From Asterias amurensis (Eukaryota > Echinodermata > Asteroidea > Forcipulatida > Asteriidae): a stretch of 64,000 nucleotides of DNA. Positions 44,703-56,900 of the stretch are shown piece after piece (the stretch's first letter is position 1; each line of letters starts with the position of its first letter). Position numbers and translations under genes: made by a program. The notes beneath the pieces are model-generated. The model saw only the letters and a list, made by a program, of their open reading frames with translations. It did no database searches and was not told where the DNA came from. The stretch lies in NCBI RefSeq assembly GCF_032118995.1, contig NC_092668.1, positions 10,519,501 through 10,583,500 of the forward strand. Reading direction: 5' to 3'.

Positions 44703-45400
44703 TTGAACACTGTACATATTCGAGATAGGACACACAATTAACAATTTGTCTGATTAAGTTCCATACTGCGTACAATTATTTATATATGAAATTCATACTA
44801 CAGTTTATCGAAATTCTCAAAGTCATATTAAAAGTGAATTTACTTTGAGAGAGACCTTTTCTGGGATTAGCCACTTGTCAAAATAAAGGTGCTTTCTTTG
44901 GTAGATTTACATTGAACCCAATGGAATTAGTTTCCTGAATAAAAAGTATATTTAAGTTAAATACTAAACAAAAGACGCTTATCTTGTACAATTATGCAGT
45001 CACCCTAGGTGAATTTTGAAGTATTTTGTTCATTATTTTAATTATGTGCACAATAATGCATTCATGTGCAAAATGTTCATGTGTAATAAAAAATTCATTT
45101 AATTATTTGTTATGTACATTCGAATGAATTCCATACACGGCATACTTTGATTATCCAGTCACTATACTAAGTAAAAAGTATGTTTATATCAATAGATGGA
45201 TTGCAATACGCGTATTATTGACCGCCATCTTTGATGTAAAACGGCAGAAAAGTGCAGGCCCGTTTCGCTGCGCAAGACTCTCAGGCAATGATAGCTCTTC
45301 ACACGCTCAAAATTCATCAAAGATGGCGGCCATTGACGTTTATCGTAATTTTGGCGGCTATAGTCTGAACATCTGACGTCACATTCGAGGCTCGTGAATA
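44703..45400. other. No gene seen
   Basis: AT-rich intergenic sequence between the converging tetraspanin and CLCA genes. A short palindrome at 45,215-45,345 has facing words GGCCGCCATCTTTGA-like and its inverse. Confidence 0.4.
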
Positions 45401-45467
45401 ACTCCATAGACTTGCATCAAGAACCGGCGTGTATATTCACCTTTGACCCACCCTCATTTCACATATT

Positions 45468-45633
45468 GGGTGCGTTCGTTTAGCTTCCCTGGGTCGACCC
45501 CGGTGTGTGGTGGTTTTTTTTCCAGGACTAACGTGGGTAATTATCTGCACACGTTCGTCCTGGAAAAAGCTATTCGAACGTACCGGGGCAGACCGGGGTC
45601 GACCCTAGGAAGGCAAGCTAAACGAACGCACCC
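45468..45633. repeat. GGGTGCGTTCG foldback inside a dispersed repeat
   Basis: GGGTGCGTTCGTTTAGCTTC to AAGCTAAACGAACGCACCC. The host repeat (45,430-45,740) matches 12,720-12,960, where the insertion is absent, giving an empty site around CAGATAGAGATAC. Confidence 0.8.
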
Positions 45634-46029
45634 AGAGATACGCAGTCAAATTCTATTGCAGACGTGACAGCGGTGACTGTTTGTGCATCTATGTCACTGC
45701 ACGTTTATGGATCTAGCGGCAGGGACTTGACAGGGGCCCAGTCTATGGCGGCTACAGCTACGGCTACGACTGTTGCTAAGGTAATGCTAAGGACGTACTA
45801 TGGTTAAACGCATGATGACGCGGAGCTTCAGCCGTAACTGTAGCGACATCCATCAATTCAGCCACCCAGCTGTTTGTCTTGATATAGCGCCCTCTATTTG
45901 TGATAGCTTGTGGGTGGTAGCCTAGCCCTGGCGGCCTTACACTTTCGTTTTGTACTGTTCCTGTGTACAGAGAAAGAGTCCTATATAGGGCTAGGTGGTA
46001 GCCTACTGTGGGTCGTGTAATTATAACAA

Positions 46030-46230
46030 ATGGTAAGGTATTGTAAATTGTGGGCTCTAGCCCCGGTCGTGGCACTTGTGTCCGCATACACTAAACCAGT
46101 ATAGCTGCAAAGCGTCCTTCAAATGGGACGTGGCTCCGTAGGTCCCGTGCGTTGTATATAATGCACGTACAAGAACCCAGATTCCTTATCGTAACGAGAA
46201 CGGGTTCGCCCCGGTGTTCCTGGTTTCATT
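46030..46230 (+). mobile_element. SINE body fragment
   Basis: Contains CCCCGGTCGTGGCACTTGTG and TGTATATAATGCACGTACAA, then AAGAACCCAGATTCC. This is the body of a tRNA-type SINE without an intact head. Confidence 0.55.
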
Positions 46231-46259
46231 GCCTGAAACCAGATGCACCACAGCTATTT

Positions 46260-46628
46260 GCACTGGACACTGTTGGTAATAACTCAAAATAATTATTAGG
46301 AAGCATAAAACCTTACTTGTGACGAGTAATGGGGAGAGCTTGATAAAATAAAACATTGTGAGAAATGGCTCCATTCGAAGTAACTTAGTATTTTTCCCCG
46401 AATTTGATTTCGAGACCTCACATTTTGAATTTGAGGTCTCGTAATCAAGCATCTGAAAGCACACAACTTTGTGTGACAAGGTTTTTTTCTTCTCTCATTA
46501 TGATCTCGCAACTTCGACGACCGATTGAGCTCAAATTTTCACAGGTTTGTTATTTTATGGATTTGTTGAGATACACCAAGTGAGAAGACTGGTCTTTGAC
46601 AATTACCACTAGTGTCCAGTGTCTTTAA
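46260..46628. repeat. R1 palindrome
   Basis: Left end slightly decayed, right end GTGTCCAGTGTCTTTAA, core GAGGTCTCGTAATCAAGC. Confidence 0.75.
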
Positions 46629-46810
46629 ACATCCATGAAACTATGTAAAAGGAATAGGTCTCATCATTCAAAACCTGGCTCCGTCTGCCTTGCAGGACAC
46701 TTACAAACGATGTCACTACACAAAGCGCGACATAATGGACAGTATTATTACTTTTATTTAACCATTTAAGACTATAGTAACAGAGGAAATATCTATAATA
46801 CATTGTAATA

Positions 46811-46950
46811 GGAGACTTTGGTACGCTAGGTGGTAGCAGACTTACTCGGTAAATGTCCATTGTTTACGTAGTTTCTGAGCACGCGCACATTACCGAGAAC
46901 AATGGATTTTACCGGGTAAGTCTGCTGCCACCAAGCGTCCCGAAAGTCCC
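46811..46950. repeat. R8 foldback with CTCF-like arms
   Basis: GGAGACTTTGGTACGCTAGG then TGGTAGCAGAC, facing GTCTGCTGCCACCAAGCGTC. It lies between the two converging genes. Confidence 0.8.
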
Positions 46951-47049
46951 CTATTCACATGAACACTGAAATTTATTCCGCATTTCTACTGTTACTTATA
47001 GGTCACTTCGTACACTCAAAATTTGCTGAATTTTCCATTGTTATTAATA

Positions 47050-47439
47050 TTAAAGGAACACGTTGCCTTGGATCGGACGAGTTGGTCAAAACAAAAGCGT
47101 TTGTAACCGTTTTTTATAAAATGCATATGGTTGGAAAGATGTTTTAAAAGTAGAATACAATGATCTACACAAGTTTGCCTCGAAATTGCGTGGTTTTCCT
47201 TCTACTGTGCGGACTAACATGGTCGGCCATTTATGGGGGTCAAAATTTTGACCCCCATAAATGGCCGACGTGTTAGTCGACGAGGTAAAAGGAAAACCAC
47301 GCAATTTCGAGGCATGTTTGTGTGGATCATTGTATTCTACTTTTACAACATCTTTCTACCCATATGCATTTTATAAAAAACGGTTACAAACGCTTTTCAA
47401 AGACCAACTCGACCGATCCAAGGCAACGTGTTCCTTTAA
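47050..47439. repeat. R3 palindrome, best-preserved copy
   Basis: TTAAAGGAACACGTTGCCTT to GGCAACGTGTTCCTTTAA. The centre is GGGGGTCAAAATTTTGACCC, with CGGTCGGCC-like arms. TTAA at both ends. Confidence 0.9.
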
Positions 47440-47956
47440 CGTAGACAAGTTTTCAAATTTGACCACTGACCGCAGCGCGCAGTAATCGGCAAGCACATCT
47501 ATAACTTAATAGAGATAATTTGTATACTACAAAATGTACATTTCGATAAAATTATTAGTAAAATAAATACAATATTAAGCTTTGTTGCAGTCACAATATG
47601 GAACGATTTCAGTTAATGTATTCTAATTTATTAATAATTGATAACTTTTTTTACAGCACCATTGAGGGCGTTCTATAGTCTAATTACTAATGCAGCTAGA
47701 TAAACAACAATCGCCACAAAGTCAAAATTAATGAAATTTCAAACACTGACACGAAAAAACACCAAATTGCCTTTTAGTAAAACAAAACATTTTAATGGCA
47801 ACGTTTTGGTAATTGCCACATCGTGGAAGTTTACAAAAGACTATCAAACACAAAACATTTTCACTTCAAACTTGTCTTCTTCTGTTTAAGTTTTTTGTAT
47901 TCATTGCACACACAAACATTTTTCAATAAAATAAAGAAAACAAAACAAAAAATAAA

Positions 47957-50900
47957 TCAGATTTCTGACTCCATACCCTGCAACTCTAAATCAACCATCT
48001 TCATTGAACCACCCTCCCAATCCTTTTTACCAAGAAATTCACGAGTACTGTCAGTTGAAGCCTTCGATACCGGTCGTGAAGGAACAACTTTTGAATTCAA
48101 CAAATATTTGGTAATCGATACCGCTGAGATGATTATTGCTGTTAGAATCCCGGCACTACTGATTACACCTATAACAATTACTTCGGTTCGAGTGAGTATC
48201 GGTTTGACTGTTGTATACGGTATCGATATTGTGACTGTTGGCTCGGTCGTCATCGGGCTCGAGGCGTCTTGCGCAGGCGTAGTTGGGAACGGAGCTGTGG
48301 GAATGTATTCTCGGACTGTGACGAACACAACGTTAGACGGGGGAGATTTCAGGCCGACGTCATCTTGAGCAGCGACGGAAAACGCAAATGACGATACTCC
48401 AGCGTCGATGGGTACGAGGACGGTAAATGTTTCCGTCGAACCCGACGGTTTAGGGTCGATGAGGTTACCATATTTAATGTCTGATTGCAGGATAGGAATT
48501 GTCCCCGTGCCTGCGAGGAATGCATCTACATTAGCCCCACGGGTTAGTTCGTACAGCTTGGCTGCAGGGAGAGAAAAATCAAGGCAATGATTTATAAATA
48601 TTATCAGGAGGCTTTATGGGACGCTTGGTGGCAGCAGACCTACCAGGTTAAGTCATTGTTCTCAGAAGTATGCGCATGTTATAGAACTGCGTAAACAATG
48701 GAAATTTACCTGGCAAGTCTGCTGCCACCGAGGGCCTCAGGTCTCCCATTGAATTGAACGGGCTGACGCGCTATAAAAGCGAACTGACGTCATCTTGACT
48801 GAACAATTTGATTTCGCTCGGGCCTAATTTCATAGAGCTGCTTAAGCAAAATATATTGCTTGAGAGTGTTCTGCTTAGCAGGAAGGAATGAGCAGGATAC
48901 CAGTCACAAATTGTACATGTGACAAAGCAATTTGATTGGTAACCTTCTCTGGTAAAGCACAATCTATTTCAGCTCTATGAAATTGGTCCATGATAGCAAG
49001 TGAGCACAGAGTAAAAATGGATGACTCTTATCCAATGATAGCCTTGCATGCGTGTCCGTTTTGTTACAGATGGTGGTCAAAGACGTCATGTGCAATCCCA
49101 TCTATTGGTCAAACAAGCTATGGCCCTTTTCAAAAACCAAGGCTTTGAGCTTTAGCTTGTGATTGAAGCCCCGTTGGGAAAGCGCACGTCTTCTAAATAA
49201 TTGGCTGAGCCTAAGCAAAGCCCAAACCCTAGCCATGGTTTCGAAAAGCCCAAACCCTAGCCATGGTTTCGAAAAGGGCCTCTACTAGCGTGTCATGGCC
49301 TAGCGGTTTAATAAGAGCAATGGATTCAAGCTCTGGTGTTTGATCAGTAAAGTGTTGGTTGGAGTCCCAGTCGTGAAAGCAATTGTGTCCTTAAACCATG
49401 GGTGCGTTCGTTTAGCTTCCCTGTGTCGACCCCGGTGTGTGGCGTTTTTTTTCTTCCCCAGGACGAATGTGTGCAGATAATTACCCACGTTCGTCCTAGA
49501 AAAAAAAAACGCCACACACCGGGGTCGACCCAGGGGAGCTAAACGAACGCACCCTATGATAGCTTCGATGAGTTGGGGAGGTTGTCCTTTTATACCAAAG
49601 CCTATATCCGTATAGGGATTGTAAAGTTGGTCAAGAACCCTACTTCGGCCCAGGAGTAGGCGGCAACGCTACCATAAAATAGGTTGTAGCTCACACCTTG
49701 TAGTGGCCTCCTGGCCTTGTGTGTCTGGCGACTTGCAAAAAAAAAATTAAAAACTACAAACCTTTCCCACTATCAAAGTCATCCCCAGTCGCAGTCCATT
49801 CAAGTTCAACAGTCTTATCTTCATACGATGTACCGACAACTCTAAGATCTGTTATTTTTCCAGGGGGTAGTTCGTCTGTGCCGGTGGGTGGAACACCGGT
49901 CATCCTAATGGCACCAGCTGAAACCAAACGCTTGAAAATTGGCGCTGGATTGCCAACGGCACGAGCCCTGAGTCTTTGAAACGTACCATCAGATTGAGCT
50001 GAAATACAATAATTAAAAGGGAGTGTTTGTGATGGGTATAACGCTAATATCTCCGCTGCCCTGTCGGTCTGCAGCTAGCCTTCAGCCAAGGCGCACGCAG
50101 TGGCGACCCCCAAATTTGACGCACGAAAAAGACTAGCTACCCCTCGCGCTTTTTTTCTACTTTGTGTAATACATTACGGGTACGTGGTGTCGTCCGGGTG
50201 TGCCGCGTGCGACTTGGCTAATCTGCAGCCAGTAGACCAAAACCACATTATTTTTAAAAGGTTTTAAAATAGTTCATTTGTTTTCTTTCGAGTTCTGTCT
50301 TCAGAATGGCCCAATCGACATGACCTTTGACCCTTGAGGCAGTATGACTCATGAACTCGGAATCTCCAGTAAGAAAACCATTTATGCATAGGTTTATGTG
50401 CACAAAATACTGCAGTTTTACAGTGTAAAAAGTTTTGAAAAACAGCATTGTTTTCGAAATGTATACGAAACTGGCGAGTAGGAGAACGAAGAATGACTGG
50501 CCATGTCGTGGCCTATCGATTAAGGAGAACCGGACTCAAGCTCTGATGTTTTTTTATCAGGAGTGTGGGTTCGAGTCCCAGTTGTGATACCTGTGTCCTT
50601 AAGCAAGTATAATGCTTCGTCCTTCGGATGGTACGTAAAGCCGTTGGTCCAGTGTGCTGTGTAACGCATGTAAAAGAACCCAGTGCACTCATCGAAAAAA
50701 GATTATAGGGTTCGACCTGGTGTTCTTGTTTGATCGGCAGCATATTGTGGCACAACACCTTGTAAACCAATACATGGTGCTTAAAAAGAAAAGGTCGCAT
50801 ACTTTCAAACTTGGCTCAACCTTGCAGGAAAAGATCATGATACTTTCATACGCCCCTTTATGGATGTGATAAAGCACTAAGAACCTATTATTAGTGACCA

Positions 50901-53900
50901 CTATACTTTGACGTGTTTTCAGTTTGACCAGCAAAAACAGAAATGTGTGGGATAACATCAAGGTGCTTTAGCCGTAGACTCACCACTGTTGCTGTTAGAA
51001 CCGACAGTGCGTGGTGGTGACAGCGATGCCGCAAAGTCAGTAAGTTCAGCCGCACCGTCATTCTCGACCTTTAACCCCACGCCATACAAACCATCCACCG
51101 TGTAGTTGGTGAAACAACCGGAATAAATACCGTCATGCTTTGTTATATCCGCACCTGGTTGTCAAGGAGGTATAGACAAAAAAATCAAAGGATGAAACAC
51201 GGTTCGCAAAACTTTTCACATCTGTTTGAAATTATTTTTGTCTCCTGATGGTCTGCCGCTACTTTTTTCAAAACAAATCCTTAAAACATTTATTTGCTTA
51301 TTTATTATTAGTATATTTTGACACAGGGAATTTGTACCAAAAAAACCCATAAAAACCCAACCAAATTGACGTGTGAAGTGTTTACGCAGCTGAAATATTG
51401 TACACAGCTGAAGGATTTTTCAAACAAATGACCTGTTTGCTTTGTTTGTTTTCGTTTATATAATGAAAGACTATACACAAAATATTTGGTTACAATTTGT
51501 TTTCACAAAATCTGGTGAACTTGATCTACTTTTAATAGGGATGCCGACTGGCGAGGAAAGTCCGTGTTATTATCACGTTTTTGTTTCCTGATTTATTTAA
51601 CAGGAATACTTAGATGTTAGTACCCATGCTCTTTCTATTCCATGACAGTAAAGGAATCATCCAAACCAAATATAATATCTAAATCATTAAACCAATGCGA
51701 AACACAAACACTACAAAGCGATCAACTGGAGAAATTGTGTTGACACTACATCTTGAAAACTTACCCGCTCCATTGTCGAGTAACCGAACTTCGACTGGAT
51801 CGAGTAATTCCGGTATCGATACCAATGCCGTAACGTCAGCGTTAACCACTGCCCGGTAACCTTGCTTGACCTCTGCATAAATCGTCAACGATTCATTGGT
51901 GGCTTGAAAGTTGTTGCTAAGCTCATTCATAGCTGACGTCACGGTTATAGGCGGCACGTCAGGATTTCTTGTGGCTGACGTCACCGAAAGGTGAATTTCG
52001 ACAGACCGGGAGGCGTCCGAGTTCCCAATAACAACCTTCCATGGACCTTCCTGTCAGGTAGATGAAGAAAAAAATAGTTAGGTTCTGATAGAGATGAAGT
52101 AGTTGTGGGTATATTATGGTCAAGTATTTTCAAGGCGTCACTAAAGTTACTCACACACAGAGCGCGCTCTGGCAATCTCAGTTCATGTTGCATTTTCTGA
52201 CAGTATCTCCCACTAAATGGCCGTTATGGGGTGCGTTCGATTAGCTTCCCTGTGTCTACCCCGCTGTGCTCACTCGGTGAGCCCCTTGCAATGGGTTAAT
52301 CGAACGATCACACTCGCCCTCTCGTGGTGACGTCATGCACCTCGGGTCACCCCAAGTGACCCACTCCACAAACAGGGCACTGGGGGCTGACCCAGGTGAG
52401 CCCCTAGAATAATCATAGAGTAAGGGAATAATGAACCATTTTTGTAGAGCGCATATCACAATCACAGAGAAGTCCCTATATGCGCTTTGAGATGAAAACA
52501 AACGAGAAGTAAAAGTTAAAAGGAATGACGTCGAAGCTATTCGAACGCACCGGGAACAGACCGGGGCCGACCCAGGAAAGCTATCGAACGAACCCATAGT
52601 ATTCGATATTGGAATACAAGGGTATGTGAGTGGTTAAGACTTCAAGTTTCTTACTTGCACAAAAGTCTATTCACGAAACTTCTCTGTTGTCAAGTGATTG
52701 TGAACAAACAATGACACAATACAAAACAAAACGGTCTGCTGGAAACAGTACGATGGTGTAGGTATGTGTCTATTCTTATGGTCAAACGCCACCAAAAAGC
52801 GAAAACAAACTTGTTTCCCTTGCGACCATTTTCTCATCCGTATGAAGGATAACCAATAGCAGAACTAATTTATTTAAGCATAAGTAGGCCCTCTTCTCTC
52901 TATCTCTCCAGTCTACTGGCGATGACTGGAGCAAGCTAGTCGAAACGTTGAGACCAATTTAAGAACTCACTCCGTGGTATTGCAGTAAAGATCCTACAAG
53001 CTTATAAGCCAGTTTTCTATACCTATCAATATATAATATAGAAAGACAGTTCTCTTAAGAACAAACTCTACCTGGCAAGTAGATATACACATGGTGTTAC
53101 CGCAAACACAATATTGATACCTCACCATGCAAAATGCCTCTAATAATATTTTTTAACAAGGACATTAAAGTTAGTATTTACGGATTGCTTTTCAATGCAC
53201 CGACAACGTTATAAGCTATAGAACATGTGACCGTTGTTTACAATAAGTGTGACCTTGTACACTCTTTGGCATTTCAGGCAGGCAAGATACTGCACTGGTC
53301 ATATGGGAACGTTTGAATTTTGTGTCATATTTTCCACATAAATCCAAGAGTTATGAAAGTAAAAGCTGGACAAGTTTTGAGATGTGCCCCCTTTCACTAT
53401 ATCAAAAGTTGATAAGAATTTGACAGTGCAATATCCATAAAATATAAGAGTTTATGTTTTCTTCCGTTAGGCTGTGTACAAATCGTGCCTGTAGAAAGTC
53501 CAGGTTCTGTGGCTCCTTTGTAAGCCACAGGTCACATCGTCTATACATCATAATGGCAAACGTGTATTCTATTTCATAACATTCGTACAAGTCTTCAGAG
53601 GGATTGCATTACTTCCTACGTGATGGCATGCGGATCACACAATACATTCAAAGGTTGTATTGTTATTCAAATAAGTCCATGGGGCGATGCCTGTATATAA
53701 AGGCCCGGGCACAAGTCCTGAGCCATCTTTTCTGAGGTCATACAGTTTTTTGACCAAACAGTATTGGGAGGGTTCAAAACCCAGCAGCGGGCGGGACCCT
53801 CTTCGACTTGTACTTCATTATTATTCATAAAATTACAATTATATTTCATTAATTCATATAATTTTTTAATTGTATCTCACCAATGCATGTCCCTGAACGT

Positions 53901-56900
53901 GATACGAAGACAGTCCTAGCTCGGTATTATTAGAATGCCCTGGGTAGGAGTCGGTCAAACTACTTCCACTGGGGTCGATCAACGTAACGACGGGAGCAAC
54001 GACTGTTTATGACATAAAAAAAGTAAACAGTAGTTGTTTTAAGAAGCAGGACATCTGAATTGTTTTAATCTTCTTTTGAATCAAACAGCGACTGAATGAG
54101 ATGACATAAGACGAGCCTTGTTTGTGTCTTCAATTTTGAGACTTTTGGGACGCAAGGTGGCAGCAGACATCCATTATTAGAGGTAACGTGCGCATGCCCA
54201 GAACTACGTGAACAATGGAAATTTACATAGTAAGTCTTTCGCCTATGCAATTTGAAAATTTAATTTTGTTTAGAGATAACGTCTGCAGCCAAGATAATGT
54301 TATTAATCTACCATCAGGCTATACTACAAAGTCTTTCTAGCAAGGGTTTAACCTTTGAAACCACAAAAAAAGACTTAATTGCACTTTAATTAAAAGTACC
54401 ATTCAATGCGGCGAAACTCCTTCTTCAGTGATTTATTTTGTTGAGCCTCAAGTGGCAATGTTTATAATGCGTACATTTAACCGTCAAAACAAATTAACAC
54501 ACTCTTACGAAAAACATCTGGGCCCAATTTCATAGAGCTGCTTAAGCAGACGGTATTGCTTAAGAATGTTCTGCTAAGCACAAATGAGCAGGATACCAGT
54601 CATAAATTGTACATGTGAAAAAGCAGTTTGACTGGTAACCTTATTCTGGTAAGCAGAATTTAGTTGTGCTTAGGTTCCTTGTGTGCTTAAGCAGCTCTAT
54701 GAAAGTTGGCCCCTGCTACTCTGCGGGGGCAATAGCGATCTGCTTACCCGATGAATCAAGAACCCATGACACTGCAAACTGTGTGTCTCTCCCAATCGTA
54801 GAATCGATGTAAACAAGTTTCTCTTCAGACCCCTCAGGTGGCACCCTCAGAGAAGCTCCCAAAACCTAAGAATCGACAATTGCAGAATTGTTTAATGTTT
54901 AAAACCCTTGAATGACGGCTGGTAACACCAATTCATGGCACATTCTTGTCATTTCTTCAATTTCACATTGATATCCTAGACTGGATCAGTCCAAATTATC
55001 TAAGAAGGGGAACGGGTTGTGTCCCAGAGTATTAATTATGTTTTAAAGGCAGTGGAAACTACTGGTTATTACTCAAAATAATTATTAGCATAACAACTTG
55101 GTACCGAGCATTGGAGAGCTGTCAATAGTACAAAACATCGTGAGAAACGGCTCCCTCTGAAGTAACGTAGTTTTTGAGAAAGAAATAATTTCTCACCGAA
55201 ATAAATGTTTGAAATGAGTTCGAAATCAAGCATCTCAAAACACACAATTTCGTGTTACAGGAGTGTTTTTTTATTTGATTATTATCTCGAAACTTCGACG
55301 ACCGATTGAGCTCAAATTTTCACAGGTTTGTTATTTTGAATGTGCATAATGTTGAGATACACCAAGTGAGAAGACTAGTCTTTGACAATTACCAATAGTG
55401 TCCAGTGTCTTTAAGGTGCTGGCATATATTTTAATATAAATTTACTTGAGGCACAAAATGTTACATACAGTAAACCCTTCTCAGTAAAGTGGCGGTGTCC
55501 CAGGAAATTATGCCAACGGAGATTCTGTCCCCCCGTGTGAACTTATTTTTTTTCGTACTACACGTTTGCCATTCCAGACACGCATATTATGGGCGCTTTC
55601 CCGGATCCCTTCACTGTTGACCCCGTGGTCATCACATGTGGTACAAAACAAAAAATTATTGTCCCCCGTATCAGAAAAAATATGGGCTGGAGGAGGAGAA
55701 TTCACAAGAGGGCGCTATCAGAAAAAGTTTGCGCCCAGTTCGCCATGATGGGGGACAGACTATCCGGGAGACAGAATCTCCTGCCACTGCGGCATCTGTT
55801 CGTTGTAGATGGTAGTAGCTTCCGGGTGGTTTGCCGGCAGGTTGTAAGGCTTCCTACACCCCTCCCTGCCAATTAACCTTTTTTTGCTTATCGAGGAGCA
55901 AGTAACTCACGACCTTCCCACATGTTTGTATTTGCTTTGTGATTTAAAGAGAAACCTTTTAATTATTATAATAATAATAATGCATTTATAAAATGCGCCA
56001 TCTATCTAGTGAACAAGACCGCATTCCGAGGCGCAGAACAAAAACAAAACATAGGCCGATACAACAACAAAGAAATATAGAATCAAATAGAAAATTAAAC
56101 AATGAATAATCTAAGTCAAGACATGTAACAAGCTAGTGTATGAGGATTAAAATAAATGAGTTCTCAGCAAGTTTTTAAACCTCTTCAAGAAAAAAAAAAA
56201 TGAAACACGCAACTCTTTACCTGGAACCGTTTCTCGTCGTCAATGACGTCATACCGGTCGAGAGATCTTTTCATTGCCTCCACCATGGAGCCGACTGAGC
56301 CCGAGTCAGGTGTGTCGTAGTAAACAGTTCCTCCTTTCCAAATAGTAAAAGGTTTTAAAGGTATTGTACGATAAAAACTACAAACAACTAGAGATTTACG
56401 TTAAAGACACTGGACACTAATGGTAATTGTCAAAGACCAGTGTTCTCACTTTGTGTATCTCAACAAATGCATAAAATAACAAACCTGTAATAATTTGAAC
56501 TCAATATTGGTCGTCGAAGTTGCAAGATAACACTGAAAGAAAAAAACACCATTGTCACACGAATTTGTGTGCTTTCAGATGCTTGATTTCGAGACCTCAA
56601 AATCTAATTCTGAGGTCTCGAAATCAAATTCGTGGAAATTACTTCTTCGAAACTATGTTACTTCAGAGGAAGCCGTTTCTCACAATCGTTTATACCACCA
56701 ACCTCTCCCCACTCGTTGCCAAGTAAGGTTTCATGCTAATAATTATTTTGAGTAATTACCAATAGTGTCCACTGCCTTTAAGCTTACACGGTTTGGATAT
56801 AATAATGGTAGAGCGCTTCTCTTCAAATAGTACTTGATGAGGTGCTATAGTTTATAGTGATAACTGAGTGAAACAATGTCACCCAAATTATTTAAGCATG

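Noticed and set aside
47823-48368. 181-codon plus-strand frame
   Set aside because: It is antisense to the CLCA last exon, whose minus-strand frame encodes the stalk, membrane helix and tail.
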